Below, in pieces: positions 55,368-63,079 of a stretch of DNA of 64,000 nucleotides. The first letter of the stretch is position 1. Every line of letters begins with the position of its first letter. The notes under the pieces are model-generated. The model was not told the origin of the DNA. It made no database searches and was given only the letters and a program-made list of their open reading frames with translations. The DNA is from Pantoea rwandensis (GTDB lineage Bacteria; Pseudomonadota; Gammaproteobacteria; Enterobacterales; Enterobacteriaceae), in contig NZ_MLFR01000016.1 of the NCBI RefSeq assembly GCF_002095475.1, positions 1-64,000 on the forward strand, read 5' to 3'. The translations under genes were made by a program, and so were the position numbers.

Positions 55368-55637
55368 ATGACACCCGAATCGGTAATGGTAATGGGCCAA
55401 GAAGCCATGCGCGTTGCGTTGATGATGGCCGCCCCATTACTGTTGGTCGCGTTGATCAGTGGTTTGATCATTAGCATCTTGCAAGCTGCAACCCAGATTA
55501 ACGAACAAACGCTCTCGTTCATCCCAAAGATTCTGGCTGTTGCCGCTACGGTGGTGGTTGCCGGCCCATGGATGTTGAACCTGATGCTGGATTACATGCG
55601 CACATTATTTACTAACCTGCCTTATATCATCGGTTAA
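55368..55637 (+). CDS. fliQ: Flagellar type III export gate FliQ
   Basis: 89 residues, two membrane helices, near-identical in blocks to E. coli FliQ ([27 protein letters not shown]; ending FTNLPYIIG). Four copies surround FliP/FliR. AGGAG before the ATG. 62 bases separate it from fliP, unusual in this tightly packed operon. It ends on the first base of fliR. Confidence 0.95.
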   Translation: MTPESVMVMGQEAMRVALMMAAPLLLVALISGLIISILQAATQINEQTLSFIPKILAVAATVVVAGPWMLNLMLDYMRTLFTNLPYIIG

Positions 55638-56425
55638 TGGTTAACCTCGACAGCAGTCAGCTGATCCATTGGGTCGCACAATTTTTCTGGCCGATGGTGC
55701 GGTTGCTGGCCCTGTTTGCCAGCGCCCCCGTACTGAGCGAAAAGTCGATCCCTAAACGCGTCAAAATTGGTCTGGCGATTCTCACCACCTGGATTGTCAT
55801 CCCGGTACTGCCTCCCGTAGAAGTCACACTGTTTACGCCGGCAGGCTTTTGGATCTTATTGCAGCAGCTTCTGATTGGCGTAGGTATCGGCTTAACGATG
55901 CAATTAGCGTTTGCCGCTGTTCGCATGGCCGGGGAAGTGGTGGGTTTACAGATGGGTTTGTCCTTCGCCACCTTCTTTGATCCCGGTAGCCGTCTAAATA
56001 TGCCCGTGTTGGCACGTTTTCTTGATATGTTGGCGATGCTGCTATTTCTGACATTCAACGGACATTTGTGGCTCATTTCGCTGTTGGTGGACAGTTTTCA
56101 TACCCTGCCGATCAATGATCAACCGCTTAACGCGAATGCTTTTATGGCCTTGGTGAAGTCTGCCGGTTTAATTTTCCTTAATGGCATGATGTTAGCGCTC
56201 CCTTTAATAGTTTTATTGCTCACGCTTAACATGGCCCTGGGTTTGTTAAACCGTGTTTCACCACAGCTGTCGGTTTTCGCCATTGGCTTCCCAATTACCT
56301 TAACGGTAGGGATCCTTAGCCTGGGTATGATGATGCCGCTGCTAGCCCCTTTCTGTGAACATCTCTTCGGCGAAGTCTTTGATTTACTCGCGCAGTTTGT
56401 GTCAGAACTCTCCCGCGCTGGTTAA
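55637..56425 (+). CDS. fliR: Flagellar type III export gate FliR
   Basis: 262 residues, about six hydrophobic segments; [21 protein letters not shown] is the conserved loop, and the C-terminus follows [10 protein letters not shown]. Forms the export channel with FliP5Q4. Last gene of the fliF-R operon; starts on the last base of fliQ. No clear terminator follows in the long gap to rcsA. Confidence 0.95.
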   Translation: MVNLDSSQLIHWVAQFFWPMVRLLALFASAPVLSEKSIPKRVKIGLAILTTWIVIPVLPPVEVTLFTPAGFWILLQQLLIGVGIGLTMQLAFAAVRMAGEVVGLQMGLSFATFFDPGSRLNMPVLARFLDMLAMLLFLTFNGHLWLISLLVDSFHTLPINDQPLNANAFMALVKSAGLIFLNGMMLALPLIVLLLTLNMALGLLNRVSPQLSVFAIGFPITLTVGILSLGMMMPLLAPFCEHLFGEVFDLLAQFVSELSRAG

Positions 56426-57053
56426 TTAACGATTCTGCAACGAATGCCATTCAATAGTTAAGTATTCAAAATCAATCTGTGCATTTTTCGAACCATATTT
56501 CTCAGAAATCAACTGAGGTTATTCTGATAAATACGCATTTTAGGTGAAAATTATTCTTATTAAACCCGGCTTCGCGTATTTTAGTCAGACGATTCCTAAG
56601 GTGGTAAACCTTGAGAATTGGTTGAAAAAATGCTCAAAGGGCTGTTTTTAAACAAAAAAAATATTACAGCGATTTTTCTTGTCTAAATCCCTTTTTTCCG
56701 GCATTGTCAACACTCGCTGAAGCGTCACACTTTCGCGATTCAAATGTTTTTAAGAATTGTCCTATCAGATTTGTCTGTGACTTGCGCGATAGTGACAGGG
56801 CTCTCAAAAACAGAGTGATTTACACACTTATTGCAAACTCCCGGCGATTCCCACTATCGCGGGGACAAGAGTGACGTGGAAGTAGCACAATAAACTTCGC
56901 AGAAGGGTTCAGGGAAGAGTCATGATGGCGCACGGATACCATTCGCCAGTCTGCCGAGCAGAATAAAAAAGTGTCTTTGGAAATCTCTCTCGTACCGCAA
57001 ACGCGTATTCATCGTTGATTTAAACGGATAACAAATTGGTGAGGGTCGCTATA
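56426..57053 (+). promoter_or_regulatory. Long upstream region of rcsA
   Basis: 628 AT-rich, gene-free bases. Apart from the RcsAB-like box at 56585, there is an ATTTTTT-rich stretch at 56640-56700. The length and AT-richness recall the H-NS-silenced rcsA promoter of E. coli. I see no second gene here. Confidence 0.55.
56585..56598. promoter_or_regulatory. RcsAB-box-like site
   Basis: TCAGACGATTCCTA agrees with the RcsAB consensus TAAGAATATTCCTA at 11 of 14 positions, 455 bases before the rcsA ATG. Autoactivation of rcsA through such a box is established in E. coli. Confidence 0.6.
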
Positions 57054-57689
57054 ATGCCAACGATTATTATGGATTCATGTAATTACACACGCCTCGGATT
57101 ATCAGACTATATGTCAGCCAAAGGAGTTAAAAAGAAAAATATTACTCCTGTGTCTGATATCGAACAATTGCAACAAAGATGTGAGCAGTTAAAACCTGGC
57201 GTTGTCTTTATTAACGAAGAATGTTTTATTCATGAATCCGATTCTAGCGATCGCATTCGTGCCATTATTATGCAGCATCCTGATACGCTATTCTTTATCT
57301 TCATGGCTATCTCGAATATCCATTTTGAGGAATACCTCTACGTTCGTAAGAACCTGATTATTACGTCAAAATCGATAAAAACTTCGACGTTGGATTCATT
57401 ATTAGGCACTTACCTGCAAAAGAAACTCAGTGTCGCTCCGCGTATTTCCGCTGGGCTCGATATTCATCCGCTGACATTAAGTCAGACTGAATCAAACATG
57501 CTTAAAATGTGGATGTCAGGACATGACACCATTCAAATATCCGACAAGATGCAAATTAAAGCCAAAACGGTATCGTCACACAAAGGTAATATTAAACGCA
57601 AAATTAAGACCCATAATAAACAAGTTATTTATCATGTGGTGCGTCTTACCGATAACGTTACCTCTGGAATTTATGTCAACGTGAGATAA
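57054..57689 (+). CDS. rcsA: Rcs phosphorelay co-activator
   Basis: 211 residues. N-terminal unphosphorylated receiver-like domain ([19 protein letters not shown] ... [11 protein letters not shown]) and C-terminal LuxR-type helix-turn-helix ([44 protein letters not shown]), nearly identical to E. coli in the last 60 residues. It forms heterodimers with RcsB to switch on capsule genes and repress flhDC. Unstable Lon substrate in E. coli. Its position directly after the flagellar operon is conserved. ATG at 57054 gives the known N-terminus. Confidence 0.95.
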   Translation: MPTIIMDSCNYTRLGLSDYMSAKGVKKKNITPVSDIEQLQQRCEQLKPGVVFINEECFIHESDSSDRIRAIIMQHPDTLFFIFMAISNIHFEEYLYVRKNLIITSKSIKTSTLDSLLGTYLQKKLSVAPRISAGLDIHPLTLSQTESNMLKMWMSGHDTIQISDKMQIKAKTVSSHKGNIKRKIKTHNKQVIYHVVRLTDNVTSGIYVNVR

Positions 57690-57728
57690 TTCCTCCGGTA
57701 AATAGATTGAGTAAATAGCCGTAGCAGA

Positions 57729-57764
57729 CAAAGGGCCAATCAGTGGATTGGCCCTTTGTCGTTT
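57729..57764 (+). terminator. rcsA terminator
   Basis: Perfect 13-bp stem CAAAGGGCCAATC/GATTGGCCCTTTG (57729-57741 with 57746-57758), loop AGTG, then TCGTTTT. Confidence 0.9.
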
Positions 57765-57800
57765 TGCTGCGATTTGCGAGCCAGATCCCATTTCCCTGCC

Positions 57801-57827
57801 TAATCCTTTGGCCGTAGCTGCCGATGC
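57801..57827 (+). promoter_or_regulatory. Possible sigma-28 promoter of chemoreceptor
   Basis: TAATCCTT-N11-GCCGATGC; correct spacing, six of eight at -10 and five of eight at -35. Weaker than the other sigma-28 sites here, but rightly placed 38 bases before the ATG of a gene class normally under sigma-28. Confidence 0.5.
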
Positions 57828-57865
57828 TAGTTCTCAGAACACTTACCCCAAATGAGAGCAAGGAT

Positions 57866-59572
57866 ATGAAAACAGCATCGATTGATGGGCAATATAAGCT
57901 CAGCATCTGGCAGAACCTGCGCCTGATGCCTCTTTTCAGCATGATCTTTGGTGGCATTCTGCTACTTTTTGCCCTTTGCATTGCCCTCGCCAGCTATTTT
58001 CTCATTCAAAGCAATAACTCCCTGAATGATGCAACGGATGAGATTCAAATCCGCATGGGCATCTCTAACAGTTCAAACCATTTACGCACTGCCCGGTTGA
58101 ATGTGCTTCAGTCTGGTGCTGCTGCACGAATCGGTGAGATGGATGGTTACCGTGCCGATCTGGCACGTACTGAAACCCGTATCAAACAAGCGCGTGAAGG
58201 CTTTAAAGTCTATATGGACCGCAAAGCTAAAACGCCTGAAGACCTTGCGCTGGATGCGCCACTGACCGCGTCATTCAATGAATATATCGATAAGGGGCTG
58301 AAGCCGATGATTGAATCGGCCAAGCAAGGCAGTTTTGAAGGCATCGTGGCGCAGGAAACCGACGTCACGCGCAAGCTGGATGATGCTTATAACGCGGTGT
58401 TGTTGAAAGCAATAAAGATTCGTACTGACCGCGCTGAAGCCATCAATGCGGAAGCCGCCCATCAATCGCGCGTGGGCTTTATTGCCATGGCGGTGGCATT
58501 TGCCGCTGCGCTGGTGCTGGTACTGCTGACCTTTATTTTCCTGCGCCGTGTGGTGATCACTCCCTTGCGTCAGTCAGTGGAACGTATTGGGCGTATTGCT
58601 CAGGGCGACCTCACCGCGCCAGAACAAGCCTATGGCCGCAGCGAAATCGGCAGCCTGCTGCACAATCTGCAATTGATGCAGGCAGCTTTGGTTCGTACAG
58701 TCGGCACCGTGCGTGAAGGCGCCGTGGCGATTTATCAAGGTTCTAGCGAGATCTCCGCCGGTAATACTGATTTGTCCTCTCGCACTGAAGAGCAGGCCTC
58801 AGCACTGGAACAAACGGCAGCCAGCATGGAGCAGTTAACGGCGACAGTGAAACAGAATGCGGAAAATGCCCATCATGCCAGCCAGCTGGCTGCCGATGCT
58901 TCAGGTAAAGCACGGAGCGGCGGCGAGTTGGTTAATGGTGTAGTGAAAACCATGAACAACATTTCGGGCAGCTCGAAAAAGATTGCTGAAATCACCAACG
59001 TGATCAATAGCATTGCCTTCCAGACCAACATTCTGGCGCTGAACGCCGCGGTGGAAGCAGCCCGCGCCGGTGAACAAGGCCGTGGCTTTGCGGTGGTTGC
59101 GAGTGAAGTTCGTAACCTGGCGCAGCGGAGCGCGCAGGCAGCGAAGGAAATTGAATCACTGATCGCTGAGTCAGTGGATCTCATTACCAACGGTTCACAT
59201 CAGGTTGGTGAAGCCGGTTCCACGATGAGCGAGATTGTCGAAGCGGTGCGCCGCGTGACCGATATTATGTCGGAGATTGCTGCAGCCTCAGATGAGCAGA
59301 GTCGCGGTATTCAGCAGGTCAGCCTGGCGGTGACTGAGATGGATAATGTGACACAGCAGAACGCTTCACTGGTCGAAGAGGCATCCTCGGCAGCAGCATC
59401 GCTGGAAGATCAGGCGGGACGCCTGACGCAGGCCGTTGCTGCATTCCGCTTGAATGATGGACCCGCATCGCGTCTGGGGACAACTTCTGCGCCGGTGTTG
59501 AAAGCCCCAACATTGCCACCGCGTGCCGCACTGGCGGCCCCTAGCAGCAATGATAATTGGGAAACGTTCTAA
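57866..59572 (+). CDS. Methyl-accepting chemotaxis protein, four-helix sensor
   Basis: 568 residues. First membrane helix about 22-47. The periplasmic sensor (about 48-205) is TarH-like, a four-helix bundle with an LRTARLNVLQSGAAARIGEMD helix. Second helix about 206-228, HAMP next (ITPLRQSVERIGRIAQGDL), then the kinase-control coiled coil with hairpin tip EITNVINSIAFQTNILALNAAVEAARAGEQGRGF. The C-terminal NWETF pentapeptide tethers CheR/CheB, marking it as a high-abundance type receptor. Ligand not readable. AAGGAT site. Confidence 0.92.
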   Translation: MKTASIDGQYKLSIWQNLRLMPLFSMIFGGILLLFALCIALASYFLIQSNNSLNDATDEIQIRMGISNSSNHLRTARLNVLQSGAAARIGEMDGYRADLARTETRIKQAREGFKVYMDRKAKTPEDLALDAPLTASFNEYIDKGLKPMIESAKQGSFEGIVAQETDVTRKLDDAYNAVLLKAIKIRTDRAEAINAEAAHQSRVGFIAMAVAFAAALVLVLLTFIFLRRVVITPLRQSVERIGRIAQGDLTAPEQAYGRSEIGSLLHNLQLMQAALVRTVGTVREGAVAIYQGSSEISAGNTDLSSRTEEQASALEQTAASMEQLTATVKQNAENAHHASQLAADASGKARSGGELVNGVVKTMNNISGSSKKIAEITNVINSIAFQTNILALNAAVEAARAGEQGRGFAVVASEVRNLAQRSAQAAKEIESLIAESVDLITNGSHQVGEAGSTMSEIVEAVRRVTDIMSEIAAASDEQSRGIQQVSLAVTEMDNVTQQNASLVEEASSAAASLEDQAGRLTQAVAAFRLNDGPASRLGTTSAPVLKAPTLPPRAALAAPSSNDNWETF

Positions 59573-59639
59573 TCTGACAGATGACGATGAACAGCGTACA
59601 GCTGGTCAGTTAAGCGCTTTTCAGTTGCGATGAATGGCT

Positions 59640-59691
59640 ACCCTACGATCAACCTGTCCGTTTTTTGTAGGGTGCACTTTCATGTGCACCC
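59640..59691. repeat. Hairpin cluster between chemoreceptor and dsrB
   Basis: GGGTGCAC/GTGCACCC (59670-59677 with 59684-59691), loop TTTCAT. In addition ACCCTAC near 59640 pairs with GTAGGGT near 59668. No T-run follows in either gene direction, so it looks REP-like rather than a classical terminator. Confidence 0.45.
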
Positions 59692-59706
59692 TGAATTCAG
59701 CGTTGC

Positions 59707-59901
59707 TCATGCTTCAACATACGGCTCGACAAATACCCCTTCCGCATGGTCGCTCTCATTAAAGAACCAAATCCCTAACGGGTAGTCCTCTAACGCCACC
59801 AGATACATAATGCCTTCGTTGAACCCTTCCACTGCCAGCACTGTGCCAACCCGACGTGGTCCGCCATCCGTTTTTACCGTAACCCGGTCATTGACCTTCA
59901 T
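59707..59901 (-). CDS. dsrB: DsrB-family small protein
   Basis: 64 residues, near-identical by eye to E. coli DsrB ([30 protein letters not shown]). A small SH3-like barrel is probable; function unknown. ATG at 59901 fits the family; the open frame upstream is not conserved. The rcsA-dsrB neighbourhood is as in E. coli, but no sequence resembling dsrA sRNA was recognised between. Confidence 0.93.
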   Translation of the reverse strand: MKVNDRVTVKTDGGPRRVGTVLAVEGFNEGIMYLVALEDYPLGIWFFNESDHAEGVFVEPYVEA

Positions 59902-59968
59902 TGACTGTTCTCCAGAAAATATCCTGCACACAGTGTAACGGAAGAAAAAGACCGATGCCTGATCGCGA

Positions 59969-60127
59969 TCAGCGTCGAGCGATGACCCACACAGCATGGA
60001 CAATACCGGGAATGTAGCCACACAGCGTCAGCAGGATATTTAGCCAGAAGGCTCCGCCGAAACCGACTTGCAGGAATACCCCCAGTGGCGGCAGTAAAAT
60101 TGCTATCACAATTCGAATAAAATCCAT
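59969..60127 (-). CDS. Pmp3/YqaE-family membrane peptide
   Basis: 52 residues (53 codons with stop), two membrane helices: [20 protein letters not shown] then [23 protein letters not shown], the Pmp3/YqaE signature ([24 protein letters not shown]). Such peptides sit in the inner membrane and respond to salt or envelope stress. GGGAG lies 5 bases before the ATG. It lies 67 bases upstream of dsrB in the same orientation, so the two may be co-transcribed. Confidence 0.92.
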   Translation of the reverse strand: MDFIRIVIAILLPPLGVFLQVGFGGAFWLNILLTLCGYIPGIVHAVWVIARR

Positions 60128-60339
60128 ACTAACTCCCTGATAAAGAAAATAATCGTTCAGCTTTAAAGATAGACGCTACCAGCAAAAATGGGCGGAATGA
60201 GGGGTAAAGATCGGTCAAGAAGGGACTTTTCACTTTCTTAACGTTTAGCAGAGAGACTTCTGACACGGGCAACTCGTACACTTCTTCGTACTGCACCAAC
60301 CCCAAAGGCGCAGTCAACCTAAAAGTAACAAGGATTTTT

Positions 60340-60364
60340 GCCCGCGCAGCGCGGGCTTTTTTTG
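60340..60364 (+). terminator. Strong orphan terminator
   Basis: GCCCGCG/CGCGGGC (60340-60346 with 60350-60356), loop CAG, then seven T. No plus-strand gene lies between the Pmp3-type gene and here, so it may end a small RNA of up to ~200 bases transcribed rightward, or act as an insulator before yodD. Confidence 0.75.
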
Positions 60365-60443
60365 CCTGTCATCTCCCCTCCCCACCCGTCAATTTACGTT
60401 GTCTATACTTAAAGCGAATCTTATCGCCTCTGGGAGGCTCACT

Positions 60444-60677
60444 ATGACTACTGCCAAAGAGTACAGCGACAACGTGCAGCGCGAAGTGAATATCGATGTC
60501 GATGCGTTGCTGGAAGCGATCCAGAAAAAAACATCAGGTGAGGTAAAGGAGTTCATGGAGTCGGAACATGCCCACCGGGTGAGAGTCAACGGCGAAGCCT
60601 ATGACTCTTATATCGAACTGGCCGAAGCATTCGAACTCGATATTCGCGACTTTGCCATTACCGAAGTGAATCGATGA
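60444..60677 (+). CDS. yodD: YodD-family peroxide/acid resistance protein
   Basis: 77 residues: TAKEYSDNVQREVNIDVDALLEAI, YIELAEAFELDIRDFAITEVNR, colinear with E. coli YodD. In E. coli it is reported as a stress-induced small protein linked to peroxide and acid resistance; mechanism unknown. ATG 60444 has GGGAGG upstream. Same gene order (dsrB, yodD, yedP) as E. coli. Confidence 0.9.
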   Translation: MTTAKEYSDNVQREVNIDVDALLEAIQKKTSGEVKEFMESEHAHRVRVNGEAYDSYIELAEAFELDIRDFAITEVNR

Positions 60678-61034
60678 AATCGATTTCAAAAAAATACCCG
60701 GCAGGGTCGCCGGGTAAAATAAATCAGTGAATTCGTTACACCAGGAAATTCTTAACACCTGGATGAGGTTACGCTTTAGTCAACACAAGACAAGTCCCAA
60801 TTTTGCGTATAAAACGCACTAAAAAGCATTAACAACCCCACTGGTTACCGAAAACACCCTGTTCTAACGGTACTTCTACCGCGCACAAAACCCGCACTCA
60901 CTGTGCTGCCGCCGTTTCGATTTAAGAATTATCCTGGATTTTGTAACGGCGGGGCGGCAAAAAAGTGTGATCGCCATAACGCTATTATACTGATTACTCT
61001 CTGCTTTACGGATACGCGTCGCGTAAGGAGTGTG
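60678..61034 (+). promoter_or_regulatory. Upstream region of yedP-gpgS
   Basis: 357 bases. A short CCGGCAGGGTCGCCGGG hairpin follows yodD (weak terminator). A 50-base inverted repeat, CCGCCGTT (60909-60916) with AACGGCGG (60945-60952), lies about 80 bases before the yedP start. No named operator. TAAGGAG before 61035 fixes the start. Confidence 0.45.
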
Positions 61035-61835
61035 ATGATGCTGAGACTTAATTCATCTCTGATGATAGTGACTGACCTCGATGGCTCATTGCTGGACCAT
61101 CACGATTACAATTGGGAGGCGGCCAGTGAATGGCTGATACGCTTAAAACAGCACGCCATTCCTGTTGTGATTTGCTCCAGTAAAACTGCAGCTGAAATCA
61201 TTCCGCTGCAGAAACGCTTGGGCATCCCTGGCACCCCCTTTATTGCTGAGAATGGTGCCCAAGTGGCTCTTGATGGCGAGCCCACCCTGAAGAACGAACC
61301 TGAAGAGAACTACCTTGCATTGTGCAGTACCCTTCGTACCTTACAAGCCACCTATCGTTTTAACGGCTTTCACGATTTCAGTGATGCTGAAGTCGCGCGT
61401 TTCACAGGCTTAACATTGACTGAGGCGAGTCAGAGCCGTCAGCGCCTGGGCTCAGAAGTGGTGTTATGGCGCGATGATAGCGACAAACTTGATGACTTCC
61501 GTAGCGTCTTAGCTGAACACGAATTGGCCCTGACACAAGGCGGCCGATTCTGGCATGTGATGCCCGCAGGCTGCGGTAAAGGTATTGCGCTGACCCAGCT
61601 ACTGCAGTCTTTGGCCCAGCAAAAGGGCCAAACCCCAACCACTATCGGACTTGGCGATGGGCCAAACGATGTGCCCATGCTGGAGCAGGTCGATTACGCT
61701 GTGGTCATTAAAGGTTTCAGTAAAACGCCGGTCATTTTACAGCGCAACGATCAACAAAATATCTATCACACCGCCCATGTCGGCCCACAAGGCTGGCGGG
61801 AAGGACTCGACTACTTTTTGGCGCAACCCGATTAA
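61035..61835 (+). CDS. yedP: Mannosyl/glucosyl-3-phosphoglycerate phosphatase
   Basis: 266 residues, HAD family type IIB. Motif I DLDGSLLD with nucleophile Asp (about 13-20), motif II Ser in VVICSSKTAAE, motif III Lys region and motif IV GLGDGPNDVPML. It belongs to the MPGP branch and matches E. coli YedP. It removes phosphate from glucosyl- or mannosyl-3-phosphoglycerate. The next gene, 23 bases downstream, encodes the synthase, so here the pathway to glucosylglycerate (or mannosylglycerate) appears complete, unlike E. coli K-12, where yedP stands alone. Start at the first of two ATGs behind TAAGGAG. Confidence 0.9.
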   Translation: MMLRLNSSLMIVTDLDGSLLDHHDYNWEAASEWLIRLKQHAIPVVICSSKTAAEIIPLQKRLGIPGTPFIAENGAQVALDGEPTLKNEPEENYLALCSTLRTLQATYRFNGFHDFSDAEVARFTGLTLTEASQSRQRLGSEVVLWRDDSDKLDDFRSVLAEHELALTQGGRFWHVMPAGCGKGIALTQLLQSLAQQKGQTPTTIGLGDGPNDVPMLEQVDYAVVIKGFSKTPVILQRNDQQNIYHTAHVGPQGWREGLDYFLAQPD

Positions 61836-61858
61836 CCGCCTGACCAGAGGATGAGACG

Positions 61859-63079
61859 ATGAGTGATTTTTACCAAAATGGCGTCATTACCAACTTTCAT
61901 AATCTCACCCACCGCAGCGTCGAATCGCTGGAAAAAGAGATGGTGCGCTTTGCTCGCAAGCGCAAAATGGGACTAATTCTGCCTTCACTGTTTTCTGAAC
62001 TTGAAGGGCCAGCGTTGGATAACATCGTCAATGAATTGGCTAAAGTCCCCTATCTGGATGAAATTGTCATCGGCCTTGATCGCGCTGACCGCGATCAATT
62101 TCTCTTCGCCCGGGAGTTCTTCTCACGATTACCGCAGCGCCACCGTATCTTATGGAACGACGGCCCGCGACTCAAAGCGCTGGATGCAGAGCTGGATAAA
62201 GAGGGCCTGTCACCCAGCCAGCCGGGTAAAGGCCGGAATGTGTGGTTCTGCACCGGTTATACCTTGGCCTCAGATCGCAGCCAGTGTGTCGCACTGCACG
62301 ATTGCGATATCGTCACTTACGAACGCGGCATGCTCGCACGGCTGCTCTATCCGCTCGCCAACCCGGCGTTTCAGTATGAGTTCTGCAAAGGCTTTTATGC
62401 GCGTGTAGCGGATGGGAAACTGAATGGGCGCGTTGGTCGTCTACTGGTCGGCCCCCTGCTACGCTCACTGCAGAAGGTTTATGGCCACTCTGAATACCTC
62501 GATTACCTGACCAGCTTCCGTTATCCCCTCTCTGGTGAATTTGCTATGCGCACCCATGTGCTGAATGGCATAAAAATCCCCGGCGACTGGGGGCTAGAGA
62601 TCGGTGTGTTATCCGAGATTTATCGCAACTACACCACGCGGCAAACCTGCCAGGTGGAGATTGCCGATAATTACGACCACAAACATCAGCCATTGGCCGA
62701 AGAGGATGGGACTGGTGGTTTAAAACGCATGAGTAATGACATTGTGCAGTCCCTGCTGCGTAAACTGGCCACCATGGGCGTGCCCCTCACCAGCGACTCG
62801 TTTCGCGTCCTAAAGGCAACTTACTATCGTAACGCGCTGGATATGATGGAGATCTATAACCATGAAGCCACGATGAATGGCCTCAAGTTTGATCAACACA
62901 TCGAGGAAGCCGCTGTCGAGATGTTTACCCAAGCGATATTGGACGCGGGTCAATCCTTTATCGAGCGCCCTAATGAAAAGCCTTTTATTCCCAGCTGGAG
63001 CCGGGTGCAATCGGCTTTCCCTGACATCCTGCAACGCATTTATCAGGCAGTGGAAGAGGATAACGACGGCAAAGTTTAA
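61859..63079 (+). CDS. gpgS: Glucosyl-3-phosphoglycerate synthase-like glycosyltransferase
   Basis: 406 residues of the GT-A/GT81 type. Begins with GLILPSLFSELEGPALDNIVNEL and DEIVIGLDRADRDQF; metal-binding D148-C-D150 in ALHDCDIVTYERGML; then YPLSGEFAMRTHVL and DWGLEIGVLSEIY. GpgS enzymes join a glucosyl donor to 3-phosphoglycerate to give GPG. Coupled with the upstream phosphatase this should yield the compatible solute glucosylglycerate, usually made under salt or nitrogen stress. Mannosyl specificity cannot be excluded. Its stop codon overlaps that of the converging dgcQ. Confidence 0.85.
   Translation: MSDFYQNGVITNFHNLTHRSVESLEKEMVRFARKRKMGLILPSLFSELEGPALDNIVNELAKVPYLDEIVIGLDRADRDQFLFAREFFSRLPQRHRILWNDGPRLKALDAELDKEGLSPSQPGKGRNVWFCTGYTLASDRSQCVALHDCDIVTYERGMLARLLYPLANPAFQYEFCKGFYARVADGKLNGRVGRLLVGPLLRSLQKVYGHSEYLDYLTSFRYPLSGEFAMRTHVLNGIKIPGDWGLEIGVLSEIYRNYTTRQTCQVEIADNYDHKHQPLAEEDGTGGLKRMSNDIVQSLLRKLATMGVPLTSDSFRVLKATYYRNALDMMEIYNHEATMNGLKFDQHIEEAAVEMFTQAILDAGQSFIERPNEKPFIPSWSRVQSAFPDILQRIYQAVEEDNDGKV

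Noticed and set aside
59670-59691. Terminator for the chemoreceptor or dsrB
   Set aside because: The stem is good but no T-run follows on either strand; listed as a repeat instead.
60129-60317. 62-codon minus-strand frame next to the Pmp3-type gene
   Set aside because: No recognisable protein or good ribosome site. It may overlap a small RNA or simply the upstream region.
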